From the NCBI GenBank assembly GCA_029339505.1, contig JAQISU010000097.1, forward strand, positions 53,501 to 117,500: a stretch of 64,000 bases of DNA, written 5' to 3'. Position 1 is the stretch's first letter. Every line of letters starts with the position of its first letter. Below are positions 1 to 12,863 of the stretch, in pieces. Source of the DNA: Unio delphinus (taxonomy: Eukaryota > Mollusca > Bivalvia > Unionida > Unionidae). The position numbers and the translations under genes were made by a program. The notes beneath the pieces were generated by a model. It did not search any database. It was not told the DNA's origin and was given only the letters and a program-made list of their open reading frames with translations.

Positions 1-949
1 GTTGACTTATTTTTGAGGTTCTTAAGAGGTCGTGTTTCATTTGAAGAACGCATTCTCTAACCTCGTGGGGTAGTACAGGACGGAACCTGTATTTTGTTTG
101 TCATTGAACTGTTAGCGACTTGCCAGTTGAGAATTGATTTATACAGAGCACATTAAGAAGGAAGAAAGAAATCGTCTACACGCATCTTCATGATCATATA
201 TGGTTCAGCGAGGTTTTCATCATGCATAGTTTGACTTGTCTGCATGAATGGAATGGTGTCAATTTGGAAAACTGTGAAGGACAATTCAAAGCACGTGTTA
301 GTTATTTAGCAGCATGAAGAAATTGTAGTGCACACCACAATTATAGTTGAATCGTGATGTAATAGTGTTCCAAACTTTAGCGTTTGGGGATAGGTTTTCT
401 TAGGGATTTAGGTAACAACTGGTGTGGAATTTGTAGTGAATTAACAGTGAAAGAAACAAATAGGATCGTCTGGCACAGACTGAGTTGAAAAATATTTGGG
501 CATTGAAGTCATGGTTGACTTGTTGGAGGTTAGTAAGAGAAGGTGTCTCTGAAGAACGCTAACCTCGTGATGTGTACAGGTGTACCAAGGTCTATTAGGA
601 GAACGTGTGTCCTGGTGGAAACGCAATCTCCAGACCAGAGTTTTAATGTAAAGAGGAATGGTTCTGGTTGCATTTGATGTCTGTTGTTAGAGACCTATGC
701 TTAGACAAGTCAATTTCGAGGAAGTCGTGAGGGAGTTTGAACCCGACTAAGTGGTTGAAACATTATTTCATCTTGGATTCAACTTGTTTAGATTTGGATA
801 GTTTATGTTGTTGTATATAATCATATTGGTAATCGTTTATCGGGTGTGGGGTTAATTTAGAAAAAAAAAAAAAAAAAAAAAAATACTTCAAATTGTGATT
901 TAGATCACAGAAATGTGACGTTTGTGTCACTCGGGACGAGTGATCTTTT

Positions 950-960
950 AAAGGCGGGGG
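950..960 (+). other. Polypurine tract (plus-strand primer) before LTR 1
   Basis: AAAGGCGGGGG lies three bases before the LTR start. It is repeated before each LTR at the same distance. Confidence 0.6.
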
Positions 961-963
961 TAA

Positions 964-1585
964 TGTCATAAATTTGGAGTAAGTGTTAGTGAATTTGAAC
1001 CATGCTTGGGTCGTTAGTAGTGATTTTGGGTACAAGCCGAATGACTGTCCCTGTGGTAACATAGTCCATATTAAAATTCAGTGGTGTATACAAGTAGTGG
1101 GATTGGAAAGGCAGCATTTATGGTTGGAAATCAGTAAATTATAGAATGGAATCAATAAGTTGGAACTTGGTAGGTACCGTTTATGTGGCCATAGTGGAAA
1201 ATTGGCGTATGTATATGAGTGTGATACGCCGGAAATTCTGTGGATGGACTGGCCTAGGGTCGCGCAGTTAAATATTTCCCAGTTAGTAAGGGAATACTGG
1301 TGTAATTTCTATGGCATGACAAGCTATCGGTACGGAAAACGGATGATAATGAAGAAAAACCATGTAAGGTGCAGTTAATGGACGTTTGGGCAAGTTGTCT
1401 CCTCTGGGTCGCCCATTGATTACAGCAAAGATTAATAATTATAGCAGACACGTCTTTCTTTCCATTTTACAACTCAAGTTGTATGGAAGTCTTTGGAAAT
1501 TTGGGGAAAACATATGACTTCCAGCGTGACTCGCGCCAGGGTTTTGACACCGCTCGGTCAAGTGAATACCCCTGTGCTTGTAACA
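964..1585 (+). repeat. LTR copy 1 of the array element
   Basis: 622 bp block with 5' TGT and 3' ACA termini. One A is missing near 1367 compared with the other copies. The 3' boundary is supported independently: the array end at 18498 and the dispersed inverted copy at 59526 both diverge from the array sequence right after the same bases (TGTAACA). Confidence 0.7.
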
Positions 1586-3781
1586 AGAAAAAATTCTGGT
1601 GACAGCGTTTTGGGATATGTGTGAATAGTTCTGTCATGGTTTGCAATTTATTCAGAGTTATTATGTGTGAAACTGACTATTGCTTCGCATTTGGAAAGAA
1701 AGAGGAAAGAAATATTATGGCTAGTGCGACTTTAACTTCGTTTATTGAGATTTCGCGACATTTGGTCTGCGAGAGTAGATATATGCATTTGCTGCTGAGA
1801 AGGATTTTTAAGAGGAGTCCTATGTTCAAGCAGGATGGAGTGTTTTATCCGGGATATAATACAGCGATGGCAAGAATTGTATTGGTGTAGGTCGCGCAGA
1901 TTGCGAGATCTAAGTCAGTTGGAGGTAAAACCGTGAGACAGTGCACACGCGGTTTCCATTTCTCCTCGACACGTGGGGGTTAAAACAGGGCCAAGTGATA
2001 CTTTTGGTTCTTTTTAATAGGCTGGAATTGCTAAAATGTGGACGACAATCATTGGCCACGGAATTGTAACATGCTGGAATGATGAAAATGTCTGTAATTG
2101 TTTTGTTTTTGTACAAACTGATAGGAACCGCTAATGAATGGGTTTGACAACACCCCCCCCCCCCCCGCCGTGTTGTGTATAATTGAGGAGATTGGATTTT
2201 ATAACATCAACAACAATAAGAACAATAAGAACAACATACATAAATTTGATATAAGCGTCATACACCGGTAGAAGTGGCCAATAAAAGTTTTAAATGGGTG
2301 GGTAATAATTTTTCCCCGTAATTATTACATGGATGGGTTGAGACATATTGTCTACGGGTGACAATTAAAAGCCGCGCAGTTACAATTAAATCAGAATGCG
2401 CCCAAAGGCTATGTAAATAATTTGATTATTGGTGTGATTATTTGTTTTATATTTTTAAATTCTGTAACGACAGATGTCGGTCTTGATTGGGGTTTTATTA
2501 TTGTATGTATTAGTTTTATAATTTGTAATCATGTGGTGTTAGAGCAGAAAAGTTCTAGAAGTTGTTGCTGCATGAGACCAGGTGGTAAATTAAGTCTAGT
2601 TGTTTGAATTGTGCTTGGAGTTAAACATGGCTGAATTGAAAGAAAATAAGGGTATTATGTATGGGTGTTTGGAGGTCTGGTGGACTATTTGTTTATTTTT
2701 ATTTTTGTGTTGCTGTAGGGTACGGTTAAGTGGTGAAAAGATGATTGAAAAGGCAGTGTCAAGTCTAGCGTTCTGTTGGTGACAATAGGGTCGCGCCAGA
2801 TGGGCGTTGAAGTCATGGTTGACTTATTTTTGAGGTTCTTAAGAGGTCGTGTTTCATTTGAAGAACGCATTCTCTAACCTCGTGGGGTAGTACAGGACGG
2901 AACCTGTATTTTGTTTGTCATTGAACTGTTAGCGACTTGCCAGTTGAGAATTGATTTATACAGAGCACATTAAGAAGGAAGAAAGAAATCGTCTACACGC
3001 ATCTTCATGATCATATATGGTTCAGCGAGGTTTTCATCATGCATAGTTTGACTTGTCTGCATGAATGGAATGGTGTCAATTTGGAAAACTGTGAAGGACA
3101 ATTCAAAGCACGTGTTAGTTATTTAGCAGCATGAAGAAATTGTAGTGCACACCACAATTATAGTTGAATCGTGATGTAATAGTGTTCCAAACTTTAGCGT
3201 TTGGGGATAGGTTTTCTTAGGGATTTAGGTAACAACTGGTGTGGAATTTGTAGTGAATTAACAGTGAAAGAAACAAATAGGATCGTCTGGCACAGACTGA
3301 GTTGAAAAATATTTGGGCATTGAAGTCATGGTTGACTTGTTGGAGGTTAGTAAGAGAAGGTGTCTCTGAAGAACGCTAACCTCGTGATGTGTACAGGTGT
3401 ACCAAGGTCTATTAGGAGAACGTGTGTCCTGGTGGAAACGCAATCTCCAGACCAGAGTTTTAATGTAAAGAGGAATGGTTCTGGTTGCATTTGATGTCTG
3501 TTGTTAGAGACCTATGCTTAGACAAGTCAATTTCGAGGAAGTCGTGAGGGAGTTTGAACCCGACTAAGTGGTTGAAACATTATTTCATCTTGGATTCAAC
3601 TTGTTTAGATTTGGATAGTTTATGTTGTTGTATATAATCATATTGGTAATCGTTTATCGGGTGTGGGGTTAAATTTAGAAAAAAAAAAAAAAAAAAAAAA
3701 ATACTTCAAATTGTGATTTAGATCACAGAAATGTGACGTTTGTGTCACTCGGGACGAGTGATCTTTTAAAGGCGGGGGTAA
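1586..3781 (+). other. Internal region of the array element (first full copy)
   Basis: About 2.2 kb between LTRs with no recognisable gag, protease, RT or integrase. It contains a C tract (near 2153-2166, about 13-16 C between copies) and an A tract (near 3680-3701, about 22-25 A). It also holds an internal direct duplication: ~95 bp from 2802 resembles ~85 bp from 3315 (both start GGGC[GA]TTGAAGTCATGGTTG). The recurring short ORFs of 60-118 residues have no family features I recognise. Confidence 0.6.
1597..1614 (+). other. Primer-binding-site-like sequence after LTR 1
   Basis: TGGTGACAGCG begins 12 bases after the LTR end. TGG at this place is typical of a site complementary to a tRNA 3' CCA end. 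The same site recurs at 4416, 7236, 10055, 12875 and 15693. I cannot name the primer tRNA. Confidence 0.55.
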
Positions 3782-4404
3782 TGTCATAAATTTGGAGTAA
3801 GTGTTAGTGAATTTGAACCATGCTTGGGTCGTTAGTAGTGATTTTGGGTACAAGCCGAATGACTGTCCCTGTGGTAACATAGTCCATATTAAAATTCAGT
3901 GGTGTATACAAGTAGTGGGATTGGAAAGGCAGCATTTATGGTTGGAAATCAGTAAATTATAGAATGGAATCAATAAGTTGGAACTTGGTAGGTACCGTTT
4001 ATGTGGCCATAGTGGAAAATTGGCGTATGTATATGAGTGTGATACGCCGGAAATTCTGTGGATGGACTGGCCTAGGGTCGCGCAGTTAAATATTTCCCAG
4101 TTAGTAAGGGAATACTGGTGTAATTTCTATGGCATGACAAGCTATCGGTACGGAAAACGGATGATAATGAAGAAAAACCATGTAAAGGTGCAGTTAATGG
4201 ACGTTTGGGCAAGTTGTCTCCTCTGGGTCGCCCATTGATTACAGCAAAGATTAATAATTATAGCAGACACGTCTTTCTTTCCATTTTACAACTCAAGTTG
4301 TATGGAAGTCTTTGGAAATTTGGGGAAAACATATGACTTCCAGCGTGACTCGCGCCAGGGTTTTGACACCGCTCGGTCAAGTGAATACCCCTGTGCTTGT
4401 AACA
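3782..4404 (+). repeat. LTR copy 2 of the array element
   Basis: 623 bp, near-identical to copy 1, with the same purine tract before it and the same PBS-like site after it (from 4416). Confidence 0.7.
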
Positions 4405-6601
4405 AGAAAAAATTCTGGTGACAGCGTTTTGGGATATGTGTGAATAGTTCTGTCATGGTTTGCAATTTATTCAGAGTTATTATGTGTGAAACTGACTATT
4501 GCTTCGCATTTGGAAAGAAAGAGGAAAGAAATATTATGGCTAGTGCGACTTTAACTTCGTTTATTGAGATTTCGCGACATTTGGTCTGCGAGAGTAGATA
4601 TATGCATTTGCTGCTGAGAAGGATTTTTAAGAGGAGTCCTATGTTCAAGCAGGATGGAGTGTTTTATCCGGGATATAATACAGCGATGGCAAGAATTGTA
4701 TTGGTGTAGGTCGCGCAGATTGCGAGATCTAAGTCAGTTGGAGGTAAAACCGTGAGACAGTGCACACGCGGTTTCCATTTCTCCTCGACACGTGGGGGTT
4801 AAAACAGGGCCAAGTGATACTTTTGGTTCTTTTTAATAGGCTGGAATTGCTAAAATGTGGACGACAATCATTGGCCACGGAATTGTAACATGCTGGAATG
4901 ATGAAAATGTCTGTAATTGTTTTGTTTTTGTACAAACTGATAGGAACCGCTAATGAATGGGTTTGACAACACCCCCCCCCCCCCCCGCCGTGTTGTGTAT
5001 AATTGAGGAGATTGGATTTTATAACATCAACAACAATAAGAACAATAAGAACAACATACATAAATTTGATATAAGCGTCATACACCGGTAGAAGTGGCCA
5101 ATAAAAGTTTTAAATGGGTGGGTAATAATTTTTTCCCCGTAATTATTACATGGATGGGTTGAGACATATTGTCTACGGGTGACAATTAAAAGCCGCGCAG
5201 TTACAATTAAATCAGAATGCGCCCAAAGGCTATGTAAATAATTTGATTATTGGTGTGATTATTTGTTTTATATTTTTAAATTCTGTAACGACAGATGTCG
5301 GTCTTGATTGGGGTTTTATTATTGTATGTATTAGTTTTATAATTTGTAATCATGTGGTGTTAGAGCAGAAAAGTTCTAGAAGTTGTTGCTGCATGAGACC
5401 AGGTGGTAAATTAAGTCTAGTTGTTTGAATTGTGCTTGGAGTTAAACATGGCTGAATTGAAAGAAAATAAGGGTATTATGTATGGGTGTTTGGAGGCTGG
5501 TGGACTATTTGTTTATTTTTATTTTTGTGTTGCTGTAGGGTACGGTTAAGTGGTGAAAAGATGATTGAAAAGGCAGTGTCAAGTCTAGCGTTCTGTTGGT
5601 GACAATAGGGTCGCGCCAGATGGGCGTTGAAGTCATGGTTGACTTATTTTTGAGGTTCTTAAGAGGTCGTGTTTCATTTGAAGAACGCATTCTCTAACCT
5701 CGTGGGTAGTACAGGACGGAACCTGTATTTTGTTTGTCATTGAACTGTTAGCGACTTGCCAGTTGAGAATTGATTTATACAGAGCACATTAAGAAGGAAG
5801 AAAGAAATCGTCTACACGCATCTTCATGATCATATATGGTTCAGCGAGGTTTTCATCATGCATAGTTTGACTTGTCTGCATGAATGGAATGGTGTCAATT
5901 TGGAAAACTGTGAAGGACAATTCAAAGCACGTGTTAGTTATTTAGCAGCATGAAGAAATTGTAGTGCACACCACAATTATAGTTGAATCGTGATGTAATA
6001 GTGTTCCAAACTTTAGCGTTTGGGGATAGGTTTTCTTAGGGATTTAGGTAACAACTGGTGTGGAATTTGTAGTGAATTAACAGTGAAAGAAACAAATAGG
6101 ATCGTCTGGCACAGACTGAGTTGAAAAATATTTGGGCATTGAAGTCATGGTTGACTTGTTGGAGGTTAGTAAGAGAAGGTGTCTCTGAAGAACGCTAACC
6201 TCGTGATGTGTACAGGTGTACCAAGGTCTATTAGGAGAACGTGTGTCCTGGTGGAAACGCAATCTCCAGACCAGAGTTTTAATGTAAAGAGGAATGGTTC
6301 TGGTTGCATTTGATGTCTGTTGTTAGAGACCTATGCTTAGACAAGTCAATTTCGAGGAAGTCGTGAGGGAGTTTGAACCCGACTAAGTGGTTGAAACATT
6401 ATTTCATCTTGGATTCAACTTGTTTAGATTTGGATAGTTTATGTTGTTGTATATAATCATATTGGTAATCGTTTATCGGGTGTGGGGTTAAATTTAGAAA
6501 AAAAAAAAAAAAAAAAAAAAATACTTCAAATTGTGATTTAGATCACAGAAATGTGACGTTTGTGTCACTCGGGACGAGTGATCTTTTAAAGGCGGGGGTA
6601 A

Positions 6602-7224
6602 TGTCATAAATTTGGAGTAAGTGTTAGTGAATTTGAACCATGCTTGGGTCGTTAGTAGTGATTTTGGGTACAAGCCGAATGACTGTCCCTGTGGTAACAT
6701 AGTCCATATTAAAATTCAGTGGTGTATACAAGTAGTGGGATTGGAAAGGCAGCATTTATGGTTGGAAATCAGTAAATTATAGAATGGAATCAATAAGTTG
6801 GAACTTGGTAGGTACCGTTTATGTGGCCATAGTGGAAAATTGGCGTATGTATATGAGTGTGATACGCCGGAAATTCTGTGGATGGACTGGCCTAGGGTCG
6901 CGCAGTTAAATATTTCCCAGTTAGTAAGGGAATACTGGTGTAATTTCTATGGCATGACAAGCTATCGGTACGGAAAACGGATGATAATGAAGAAAAACCA
7001 TGTAAAGGTGCAGTTAATGGACGTTTGGGCAAGTTGTCTCCTCTGGGTCGCCCATTGATTACAGCAAAGATTAATAATTATAGCAGACACGTCTTTCTTT
7101 CCATTTTACAACTCAAGTTGTATGGAAGTCTTTGGAAATTTGGGGAAAACATATGACTTCCAGCGTGACTCGCGCCAGGGTTTTGACACCGCTCGGTCAA
7201 GTGAATACCCCTGTGCTTGTAACA
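6602..7224 (+). repeat. LTR copy 3 of the array element
   Basis: 623 bp; PBS-like site follows from 7236. Confidence 0.7.
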
Positions 7225-9420
7225 AGAAAAAATTCTGGTGACAGCGTTTTGGGATATGTGTGAATAGTTCTGTCATGGTTTGCAATTTATTCAGAGTTAT
7301 TATGTGTGAAACTGACTATTGCTTCGCATTTGGAAAGAAAGAGGAAAGAAATATTATGGCTAGTGCGACTTTAACTTCGTTTATTGAGATTTCGCGACAT
7401 TTGGTCTGCGAGAGTAGATATATGCATTTGCTGCTGAGAAGGATTTTTAAGAGGAGTCCTATGTTCAAGCAGGATGGAGTGTTTTATCCGGGATATAATA
7501 CAGCGATGGCAAGAATTGTATTGGTGTAGGTCGCGCAGATTGCGAGATCTAAGTCAGTTGGAGGTAAAACCGTGAGACAGTGCACACGCGGTTTCCATTT
7601 CTCCTCGACACGTGGGGGTTAAAACAGGGCCAAGTGATACTTTTGGTTCTTTTTAATAGGCTGGAATTGCTAAAATGTGGACGACAATCATTGGCCACGG
7701 AATTGTAACATGCTGGAATGATGAAAATGTCTGTAATTGTTTTGTTTTTGTACAAACTGATAGGAACCGCTAATGAATGGGTTTGACAACACCCCCCCCC
7801 CCCCCCGCCGTGTTGTGTATAATTGAGGAGATTGGATTTTATAACATCAACAACAATAAGAACAATAAGAACAACATACATAAATTTGATATAAGCGTCA
7901 TACACCGGTAGAAGTGGCCAATAAAAGTTTTAAATGGGTGGGTAATAATTTTTCCCCGTAATTATTACATGGATGGGTTGAGACATATTGTCTACGGGTG
8001 ACAATTAAAAGCCGCGCAGTTACAATTAAATCAGAATGCGCCCAAAGGCTATGTAAATAATTTGATTATTGGTGTGATTATTTGTTTTATATTTTTAAAT
8101 TCTGTAACGACAGATGTCGGTCTTGATTGGGGTTTTATTATTGTATGTATTAGTTTTATAATTTGTAATCATGTGGTGTTAGAGCAGAAAAGTTCTAGAA
8201 GTTGTTGCTGCATGAGACCAGGTGGTAAATTAAGTCTAGTTGTTTGAATTGTGCTTGGAGTTAAACATGGCTGAATTGAAAGAAAATAAGGGTATTATGT
8301 ATGGGTGTTTGGAGGCTGGTGGACTATTTGTTTATTTTTATTTTTGTGTTGCTGTAGGGTACGGTTAAGTGGTGAAAAGATGATTGAAAAGGCAGTGTCA
8401 AGTCTAGCGTTCTGTTGGTGACAATAGGGTCGCGCCAGATGGGCGTTGAAGTCATGGTTGACTTATTTTTGAGGTTCTTAAGAGGTCGTGTTTCATTTGA
8501 AGAACGCATTCTCTAACCTCGTGGGGTAGTACAGGACGGAACCTGTATTTTGTTTGTCATTGAACTGTTAGCGACTTGCCAGTTGAGAATTGATTTATAC
8601 AGAGCACATTAAGAAGGAAGAAAGAAATCGTCTACACGCATCTTCATGATCATATATGGTTCAGCGAGGTTTTCATCATGCATAGTTTGACTTGTCTGCA
8701 TGAATGGAATGGTGTCAATTTGGAAAACTGTGAAGGACAATTCAAAGCACGTGTTAGTTATTTAGCAGCATGAAGAAATTGTAGTGCACACCACAATTAT
8801 AGTTGAATCGTGATGTAATAGTGTTCCAAACTTTAGCGTTTGGGGATAGGTTTTCTTAGGGATTTAGGTAACAACTGGTGTGGAATTTGTAGTGAATTAA
8901 CAGTGAAAGAAACAAATAGGATCGTCTGGCACAGACTGAGTTGAAAAATATTTGGGCATTGAAGTCATGGTTGACTTGTTGGAGGTTAGTAAGAGAAGGT
9001 GTCTCTGAAGAACGCTAACCTCGTGATGTGTACAGGTGTACCAAGGTCTATTAGGAGAACGTGTGTCCTGGTGGAAACGCAATCTCCAGACCAGAGTTTT
9101 AATGTAAAGAGGAATGGTTCTGGTTGCATTTGATGTCTGTTGTTAGAGACCTATGCTTAGACAAGTCAATTTCGAGGAAGTCGTGAGGGAGTTTGAACCC
9201 GACTAAGTGGTTGAAACATTATTTCATCTTGGATTCAACTTGTTTAGATTTGGATAGTTTATGTTGTTGTATATAATCATATTGGTAATCGTTTATCGGG
9301 TGTGGGGTTAAATTTAGAAAAAAAAAAAAAAAAAAAAAAATACTTCAAATTGTGATTTAGATCACAGAAATGTGACGTTTGTGTCACTCGGGACGAGTGA
9401 TCTTTTAAAGGCGGGGGTAA

Positions 9421-10043
9421 TGTCATAAATTTGGAGTAAGTGTTAGTGAATTTGAACCATGCTTGGGTCGTTAGTAGTGATTTTGGGTACAAGCCGAATG
9501 ACTGTCCCTGTGGTAACATAGTCCATATTAAAATTCAGTGGTGTATACAAGTAGTGGGATTGGAAAGGCAGCATTTATGGTTGGAAATCAGTAAATTATA
9601 GAATGGAATCAATAAGTTGGAACTTGGTAGGTACCGTTTATGTGGCCATAGTGGAAAATTGGCGTATGTATATGAGTGTGATACGCCGGAAATTCTGTGG
9701 ATGGACTGGCCTAGGGTCGCGCAGTTAAATATTTCCCAGTTAGTAAGGGAATACTGGTGTAATTTCTATGGCATGACAAGCTATCGGTACGGAAAACGGA
9801 TGATAATGAAGAAAAACCATGTAAAGGTGCAGTTAATGGACGTTTGGGCAAGTTGTCTCCTCTGGGTCGCCCATTGATTACAGCAAAGATTAATAATTAT
9901 AGCAGACACGTCTTTCTTTCCATTTTACAACTCAAGTTGTATGGAAGTCTTTGGAAATTTGGGGAAAACATATGACTTCCAGCGTGACTCGCGCCAGGGT
10001 TTTGACACCGCTCGGTCAAGTGAATACCCCTGTGCTTGTAACA
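9421..10043 (+). repeat. LTR copy 4 of the array element
   Basis: 623 bp; PBS-like site follows from 10055. Confidence 0.7.
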
Positions 10044-12240
10044 AGAAAAAATTCTGGTGACAGCGTTTTGGGATATGTGTGAATAGTTCTGTCATGGTTT
10101 GCAATTTATTCAGAGTTATTATGTGTGAAACTGACTATTGCTTCGCATTTGGAAAGAAAGAGGAAAGAAATATTATGGCTAGTGCGACTTTAACTTCGTT
10201 TATTGAGATTTCGCGACATTTGGTCTGCGAGAGTAGATATATGCATTTGCTGCTGAGAAGGATTTTTAAGAGGAGTCCTATGTTCAAGCAGGATGGAGTG
10301 TTTTATCCGGGATATAATACAGCGATGGCAAGAATTGTATTGGTGTAGGTCGCGCAGATTGCGAGATCTAAGTCAGTTGGAGGTAAAACCGTGAGACAGT
10401 GCACACGCGGTTTCCATTTCTCCTCGACACGTGGGGGTTAAAACAGGGCCAAGTGATACTTTTGGTTCTTTTTAATAGGCTGGAATTGCTAAAATGTGGA
10501 CGACAATCATTGGCCACGGAATTGTAACATGCTGGAATGATGAAAATGTCTGTAATTGTTTTGTTTTTGTACAAACTGATAGGAACCGCTAATGAATGGG
10601 TTTGACAACACCCCCCCCCCCCCCCCGCCGTGTTGTGTATAATTGAGGAGATTGGATTTTATAACATCAACAACAATAAGAACAATAAGAACAACATACA
10701 TAAATTTGATATAAGCGTCATACACCGGTAGAAGTGGCCAATAAAAGTTTTAAATGGGTGGGTAATAATTTTTCCCCGTAATTATTACATGGATGGGTTG
10801 AGACATATTGTCTACGGGTGACAATTAAAAGCCGCGCAGTTACAATTAAATCAGAATGCGCCCAAAGGCTATGTAAATAATTTGATTATTGGTGTGATTA
10901 TTTGTTTTATATTTTTAAATTCTGTAACGACAGATGTCGGTCTTGATTGGGGTTTTATTATTGTATGTATTAGTTTTATAATTTGTAATCATGTGGTGTT
11001 AGAGCAGAAAAGTTCTAGAAGTTGTTGCTGCATGAGACCAGGTGGTAAATTAAGTCTAGTTGTTTGAATTGTGCTTGGAGTTAAACATGGCTGAATTGAA
11101 AGAAAATAAGGGTATTATGTATGGGTGTTTGGAGGCTGGTGGACTATTTGTTTATTTTTATTTTTGTGTTGCTGTAGGGTACGGTTAAGTGGTGAAAAGA
11201 TGATTGAAAAGGCAGTGTCAAGTCTAGCGTTCTGTTGGTGACAATAGGGTCGCGCCAGATGGGCGTTGAAGTCATGGTTGACTTATTTTTGAGGTTCTTA
11301 AGAGGTCGTGTTTCATTTGAAGAACGCATTCTCTAACCTCGTGGGGTAGTACAGGACGGAACCTGTATTTTGTTTGTCATTGAACTGTTAGCGACTTGCC
11401 AGTTGAGAATTGATTTATACAGAGCACATTAAGAAGGAAGAAAGAAATCGTCTACACGCATCTTCATGATCATATATGGTTCAGCGAGGTTTTCATCATG
11501 CATAGTTTGACTTGTCTGCATGAATGGAATGGTGTCAATTTGGAAAACTGTGAAGGACAATTCAAAGCACGTGTTAGTTATTTAGCAGCATGAAGAAATT
11601 GTAGTGCACACCACAATTATAGTTGAATCGTGATGTAATAGTGTTCCAAACTTTAGCGTTTGGGGATAGGTTTTCTTAGGGATTTAGGTAACAACTGGTG
11701 TGGAATTTGTAGTGAATTAACAGTGAAAGAAACAAATAGGATCGTCTGGCACAGACTGAGTTGAAAAATATTTGGGCATTGAAGTCATGGTTGACTTGTT
11801 GGAGGTTAGTAAGAGAAGGTGTCTCTGAAGAACGCTAACCTCGTGATGTGTACAGGTGTACCAAGGTCTATTAGGAGAACGTGTGTCCTGGTGGAAACGC
11901 AATCTCCAGACCAGAGTTTTAATGTAAAGAGGAATGGTTCTGGTTGCATTTGATGTCTGTTGTTAGAGACCTATGCTTAGACAAGTCAATTTCGAGGAAG
12001 TCGTGAGGGAGTTTGAACCCGACTAAGTGGTTGAAACATTATTTCATCTTGGATTCAACTTGTTTAGATTTGGATAGTTTATGTTGTTGTATATAATCAT
12101 ATTGGTAATCGTTTATCGGGTGTGGGGTTAAATTTAGAAAAAAAAAAAAAAAAAAAAAAATACTTCAAATTGTGATTTAGATCACAGAAATGTGACGTTT
12201 GTGTCACTCGGGACGAGTGATCTTTTAAAGGCGGGGGTAA

Positions 12241-12863
12241 TGTCATAAATTTGGAGTAAGTGTTAGTGAATTTGAACCATGCTTGGGTCGTTAGTAGTGA
12301 TTTTGGGTACAAGCCGAATGACTGTCCCTGTGGTAACATAGTCCATATTAAAATTCAGTGGTGTATACAAGTAGTGGGATTGGAAAGGCAGCATTTATGG
12401 TTGGAAATCAGTAAATTATAGAATGGAATCAATAAGTTGGAACTTGGTAGGTACCGTTTATGTGGCCATAGTGGAAAATTGGCGTATGTATATGAGTGTG
12501 ATACGCCGGAAATTCTGTGGATGGACTGGCCTAGGGTCGCGCAGTTAAATATTTCCCAGTTAGTAAGGGAATACTGGTGTAATTTCTATGGCATGACAAG
12601 CTATCGGTACGGAAAACGGATGATAATGAAGAAAAACCATGTAAAGGTGCAGTTAATGGACGTTTGGGCAAGTTGTCTCCTCTGGGTCGCCCATTGATTA
12701 CAGCAAAGATTAATAATTATAGCAGACACGTCTTTCTTTCCATTTTACAACTCAAGTTGTATGGAAGTCTTTGGAAATTTGGGGAAAACATATGACTTCC
12801 AGCGTGACTCGCGCCAGGGTTTTGACACCGCTCGGTCAAGTGAATACCCCTGTGCTTGTAACA
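12241..12863 (+). repeat. LTR copy 5 of the array element
   Basis: 623 bp; PBS-like site follows from 12875. Confidence 0.7.

Noticed and set aside
1160..1890. Recurring 60-118 codon ORFs in every unit of the array as a multigene family
   Set aside because: They repeat because the DNA unit repeats, lie partly inside the LTR, and show no family motifs or codon pattern of a protein.
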